Source: Bergeyella zoohelcum (GTDB lineage: Bacteria; Bacteroidota; Bacteroidia; Flavobacteriales; Weeksellaceae). Taken from it: a stretch of DNA of 9,604 bases. Shown in pieces: positions 6,918 through 9,604 of this stretch. Under the pieces are notes generated by a model. The model searched no databases. It was not told where the DNA came from and saw nothing but the letters and a program-made list of their open reading frames with translations. The translations under genes were made by a program, and so were the position numbers. The DNA lies in the NCBI GenBank assembly GCA_030523905.1, contig JAUNHO010000013.1, positions 2,827 through 12,430 of the forward strand, read 5' to 3'. Position 1 is the first letter of the stretch. Each line of letters begins with the position of its first letter.

Positions 6918-8093
6918 ATGAAAGCAGATTTTTTTCAATATCAAGCTCAGACCACGCCTTTCGCTTCTGGTTTTGAAGCAGAAAGAGCCGAAGGAAGCTA
7001 CATCTACGGCAAAGATGGAAAAGCCTATTTGGACTTTGTAGCAGGGGTTTCCGCCAATACTTTGGGGCATTCTCACCCTAGGGTCATCAATGCGATAAAG
7101 GAACAAGCCGACAAATACCTGCACATAATGGTCTATGGCGAATATGCCCAAGAAAAACCCGTAGAACTTTGCAAACTTCTCGCAGAGGCTACACCCCAAC
7201 CTTTGGAGATGACTTACCTTGTCAATTCTGGGGCGGAGGCGATTGACGGAGCATTGAAACTCGCTAAAAGACACACAGGAAGAGAGCAAATTATCTCAAT
7301 GAAAAACGCTTATCACGGCAATACGCACGGGGCGTTATCCGTCTCTGGGAACGAGGTTCATAAACGCGAGTTCCGCCCACTTTTGCCGTTGGTAGATTTT
7401 ATCAACTTTGATGATGAAACCGAACTTCACAAAATCACCGACAAGACCGCCTGTGTCATCGCTGAAACCATACAAGGGGCGGCAGGTTTTTTAGTTCCGA
7501 AAGCCGATTATTTCCAAAAACTCAAAAAAAGATGCGAGGAAGTTGGTGCATTACTGATTTTAGATGAAATCCAGCCTGGTTTTGGGCGTACGGGCAAGCT
7601 CTTTTCCTTTGAGCATTTCGGTATCGTGCCAGATATTTTGGTAATGGGTAAAGGAATGGGCGGAGGCGTTCCCGTGGGGGCTTTTATGGCATCTCGTGAG
7701 CTGATGAAAAGCCTTTCGCACTCGCCTAAACTGGGGCATATCACTACTTTTGGGGGCAATCCGCTCATTGCTGCCGCAAGTTTGGCGACTTTACAAGAGC
7801 TTTTAGAGTCTAATCTAATGAATGAAGTGGAGGAAAAAGAGCAACTCTTCCGCAAACTTTTAGTTCATCATAAAATCAAAAATATTAATGGTAAAGGCTT
7901 GATGTTGGCGGTCAATCTAGGTACTCCTGAATACACCATAGAAGTAGCGAAACGCTGTATGGATAAAGGCTTGATAGTCTTTTGGCAACTCTACCGCAAC
8001 GAATATCTTCGCATTTCCCCACCGCTCACCATTAGCAAAGATGAAATCCGAAAAGGTTGTGAAATTATACTAAAAGTATTGAATGAATATTAA
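6918..8093 (+). CDS. Class III PLP-dependent aminotransferase, substrate unknown
   Basis: The 391 residues match acetylornithine/ornithine/4-aminobutyrate-type aminotransferases. Motifs in order are FVAGVSANTLGHSHP (40-54), the phosphate-binding SGAEAIDGALKLAKRHTG (104-121), AYHGNTHG (131-138), ILDEIQPGFGRTG (214-226) with Asp216 for the cofactor ring nitrogen, MGKGMGGGVPVGAF (243-256) with Lys245 as the PLP Schiff-base lysine, and TTFGGNP (276-282). All key residues are present, so it should be active. DEIQPGFGRTG carries Pro where better-known members have Thr or Ser. It starts 18 bases after the ostA stop without a terminator and is probably co-transcribed. There are no arginine biosynthesis genes nearby, so argD is not supported. 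A nitrogen-metabolism or sugar-nucleotide role cannot be decided from sequence; the lack of an obvious sugar-binding signature argues against the latter. Confidence 0.88.
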   Translation: MKADFFQYQAQTTPFASGFEAERAEGSYIYGKDGKAYLDFVAGVSANTLGHSHPRVINAIKEQADKYLHIMVYGEYAQEKPVELCKLLAEATPQPLEMTYLVNSGAEAIDGALKLAKRHTGREQIISMKNAYHGNTHGALSVSGNEVHKREFRPLLPLVDFINFDDETELHKITDKTACVIAETIQGAAGFLVPKADYFQKLKKRCEEVGALLILDEIQPGFGRTGKLFSFEHFGIVPDILVMGKGMGGGVPVGAFMASRELMKSLSHSPKLGHITTFGGNPLIAAASLATLQELLESNLMNEVEEKEQLFRKLLVHHKIKNINGKGLMLAVNLGTPEYTIEVAKRCMDKGLIVFWQLYRNEYLRISPPLTISKDEIRKGCEIILKVLNEY

Positions 8094-8125
8094 AAGTAAT
8101 TAATTAAATATTAAAAATAAAAAAA

Positions 8126-8521
8126 ATGGCAACAGAAGTAATTTCAGTTTTAAGGGAAGAAAAATATCTAATGGAAGTTTCCGCTGGAAAAAACACCATC
8201 ATCGCTGATGAACCTATTTCAAAAGGCGGACAAGAGAAAGGCTTTAATCCTTTTGAGTTACTAGCCTCTGCACTTTCTACCTGTACATCTGCCACCATAA
8301 AAATGTTTGCAGAGCGTAGAGAATGGAACTTGGAAGAGGTTTCCGTAAAAGTCAATTTTGAAGGCGTAAAAGAAGGCATAACTTTCATTCAGAAAGAAAT
8401 TTTCTTAAAAGGAAATCTTACCCAAGAGCAAAAAGACGCCCTATTAAAAGTTGCCCACGCTTGTCCTGTACAAAAAGTTTTAGAAAGCGAAATTTTAATA
8501 GAATCTGCAATAGGAAACTAA
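8126..8521 (+). CDS. OsmC family protein (putative thiol-dependent peroxidase)
   Basis: The 131 residues cover one OsmC/Ohr domain. The two conserved cysteines are present: Cys53 in LASALSTCTSATIKMFAERR and Cys113 in VAHACPVQKVLE. Glu44 in NPFELLASAL fits the conserved active-site glutamate. In characterised OsmC and Ohr enzymes the cysteine pair reduces organic hydroperoxides. This protein belongs to the shorter general OsmC/YhfA-like group, for which activity is often unproven. It is cytoplasmic, with no signal peptide. It follows the aminotransferase by 32 AT-rich bases with no terminator and no visible TAnnTTTG box, so I take it as the last gene of the fur-ostA cluster. The ATG after the A-run at 8114-8126 fits the usual leader. 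Peroxide defence would suit a Fur/PerR-type regulator upstream, but that is inference. Confidence 0.88.
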   Translation: MATEVISVLREEKYLMEVSAGKNTIIADEPISKGGQEKGFNPFELLASALSTCTSATIKMFAERREWNLEEVSVKVNFEGVKEGITFIQKEIFLKGNLTQEQKDALLKVAHACPVQKVLESEILIESAIGN

Positions 8522-8556
8522 AAAAGGCAATTTAATAATTTTTGAGTAATTTTTTT

Positions 8557-8583
8557 CAATGATAAAAGATTTTCTTTTTATTG
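8557..8583. terminator. Possible weak hairpin between convergent osmC and metallophosphoesterase genes
   Basis: CAAT (8557-8560) can pair with ATTG (8580-8583), and AAAAGA (8564-8569) with TCTTTT (8573-8578), around a three-base loop and with a small bulge. It is almost all A:T and lacks a clean T tract on either strand, so it may only assist termination in this 64-base convergent gap. Confidence 0.3.
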
Positions 8584-8585
8584 AT

Positions 8586-9604
8586 TTAGTAAAGTTCAAA
8601 TAAAGTAATCTCTGGCAAAATGCCCACTCTACCAGAGTAGCCCACTACCCCAAAACCACGATTGACATAGAGATACCTGCCGTTGCTTTCATACAGGTCT
8701 GCCCATTTTTGGTAGCGGTACTGCACAGGAGACCATCTGGTGTTTTTTAGGTCTAGACCAAACTGCATTCCGTGGGTATGCCCAGAGAGTGAGAGTGCAA
8801 TCTCTGATGCGTGGTGCTTTACCTTTTCATCAAAGTGGGTAGGGTCGTGGCTCATTAGGATTTTTGCAGTATTGGCAGGGATTCCAGCAGTGGCTTTGTC
8901 CAAATCTCCAAATTGTGGGAAAGGTGGTAGCCCCCAGTTTTCTACTCCTACGATGTAGAGTTGCTCTCCGTTTTTCTCTATGCTTCGGTATTCGTTTCTT
9001 AATAAATCAAAACCTGCTTTCTTCTGTAAATCAATGAGATAGCGTAGGTTTTCTTCTTCTTTCTCCTTGGTATCCCATTTGGCATAGTATCCATAATCGT
9101 GGTTACCTAGAACCGAAAATTTACCATCTTTTGCCTTTATAGAAGCGAATAACGGCAGTAGTGGAAGAAATTCGTCTGCCTTGCTATTGACCAAGTCGCC
9201 CGTGAAAAGCACTAGGTCGGCATTCTGTTCATTGATGAGGTCAAAGGCTGGTTTTAGTTTCTCTGGGTGGAGAAAACTACCACTATGGACATCGGAAATC
9301 TGCACGATTTTATAGCCTTTGAAACTCTCTGGTAGGTTCTTTATTTTTAGTTTTACGCGTCTTACTTTGTGTCTGTATTTACCAAAAATTACACCATCTA
9401 AAAACAATGCGGAAAGAATCCCTGCAAACCCAAAACCTGCCAAACTTATAAATTTTCTTCTTTCTGGGAAATGCTTTTCTGGTGCTGATAATTTAGAAAT
9501 TCCAAATTGTAAAAGCCTGAAAATATCATCTATTAATAGGAAAAGACTCACGATGAGTTTCGGCATAAGGAACGCTAAAAACAAAGTGGTAGTCCATTGT
9601 AGAT
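8586..9604 (-). CDS. Membrane-anchored metallophosphoesterase (5' end cut by window)
   Basis: The calcineurin-like phosphoesterase motifs are all present: ISDVHSG (Asp 9293-9291), FTGDLV, LGNHDYGYY, MSHDP and LSGHTHGMQFG. A two-metal hydrolase of the YkuE-like/YaeI group is the closest fit. The first ATG-like starts available are TTG at 9584 and an ATG inside a hydrophobic helix, and the frame continues open (LQWTTT) to the right edge. The gene is therefore partial and its true start lies outside, consistent with relatives near 400 residues that have several N-terminal helices. The visible part has one hydrophobic segment, then ERRKFISLAGFGFAGILSALFLDG, a twin-arginine-like motif followed by another membrane segment, and then the catalytic domain, probably periplasmic. 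The substrate is unknown; cell-wall lipid or phosphodiester substrates are known for relatives. It converges on the osmC gene. Confidence 0.88.
   Translation of the reverse strand, partial: LQWTTTLFLAFLMPKLIVSLFLLIDDIFRLLQFGISKLSAPEKHFPERRKFISLAGFGFAGILSALFLDGVIFGKYRHKVRRVKLKIKNLPESFKGYKIVQISDVHSGSFLHPEKLKPAFDLINEQNADLVLFTGDLVNSKADEFLPLLPLFASIKAKDGKFSVLGNHDYGYYAKWDTKEKEEENLRYLIDLQKKAGFDLLRNEYRSIEKNGEQLYIVGVENWGLPPFPQFGDLDKATAGIPANTAKILMSHDPTHFDEKVKHHASEIALSLSGHTHGMQFGLDLKNTRWSPVQYRYQKWADLYESNGRYLYVNRGFGVVGYSGRVGILPEITLFELY

Noticed and set aside
6777..7289. 170-residue open frame on the minus strand across the ostA-aminotransferase junction
   Set aside because: It overlaps two well-identified genes on the other strand, is rich in Cys, Phe and Ser as antisense frames of such genes are, and has no promoter or domain I recognise.
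7508..7855. 115-residue minus-strand frame inside the aminotransferase gene
   Set aside because: It is the antisense shadow of the conserved PLP-binding region; low-complexity Ser/Pro/Lys content and no start signal.
8097..8106. TAATTAATTA palindrome between the aminotransferase and osmC
   Set aside because: Pure A/T, short, no T tract after it, so neither a terminator nor a convincing operator.
8104..8388. 94-residue minus-strand frame over osmC
   Set aside because: Fully antisense to a gene with both catalytic cysteines intact; no independent evidence.
9582..9584. TTG as the start codon of the metallophosphoesterase
   Set aside because: The frame stays open upstream to the window edge and the extra residues continue a plausible hydrophobic segment, so the true start is most likely outside the window.

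Overview
This window looks like ordinary chromosomal DNA from a low-GC member of the Bacteroidota, most likely a flavobacterium of the Chryseobacterium/Riemerella type. The reasons are: promoters with the TAnnTTTG -7 box rather than TATAAT; A-rich leaders with little Shine-Dalgarno signal; a long OstA-like LPS transport protein; a single-chain M16 peptidase of the long Bacteroidota type; and a stand-alone pyruvate dehydrogenase E1 beta gene. The genus is an inference from protein style, not from a search. I see no mobile element, CRISPR array, tRNA or rRNA.

Layout, left to right. Positions 1-72 are the last 23 codons of a gene that looks like DUF2147, followed by a strong hairpin terminator. 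Then comes a monocistronic unit, pdhB (252-1235), with its own promoter and a probably two-way terminator. On the other strand a small two-helix membrane protein (1277-1477) ends at that same terminator and starts at a good Bacteroidota promoter. That promoter lies back to back with the promoter of a large secreted M16 zinc peptidase (1607-4537), which ends in another clear hairpin terminator. Next is a same-strand cluster at 4678-8521: a Fur-family regulator, an OstA/LptA-like protein whose start overlaps the fur stop by one base, a PLP-dependent class III aminotransferase 18 bases later, and an OsmC-family protein 32 bases after that. No terminator is visible between these four, so they are probably one operon. 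A convergent metallophosphoesterase gene (8586 to the right edge) is cut by the window: the frame stays open to the edge.

How the genes relate. pdhB supplies half of the E1 enzyme of the pyruvate dehydrogenase complex; its E1 alpha partner is not here. The M16 peptidase, the OstA-like protein and the metallophosphoesterase all point to the cell envelope. The fur-ostA coupling ties a metal- or peroxide-sensing regulator type to LPS export and, through OsmC, perhaps to peroxide defence; that link is inference from gene order.

I do not find a clearly new system. The items most worth a second look are the Fur-family protein lacking the CxxC structural zinc cysteines, its one-base overlap with ostA, the orphan 66-residue membrane protein with its own promoter, and the Tat-like motif inside the metallophosphoesterase.
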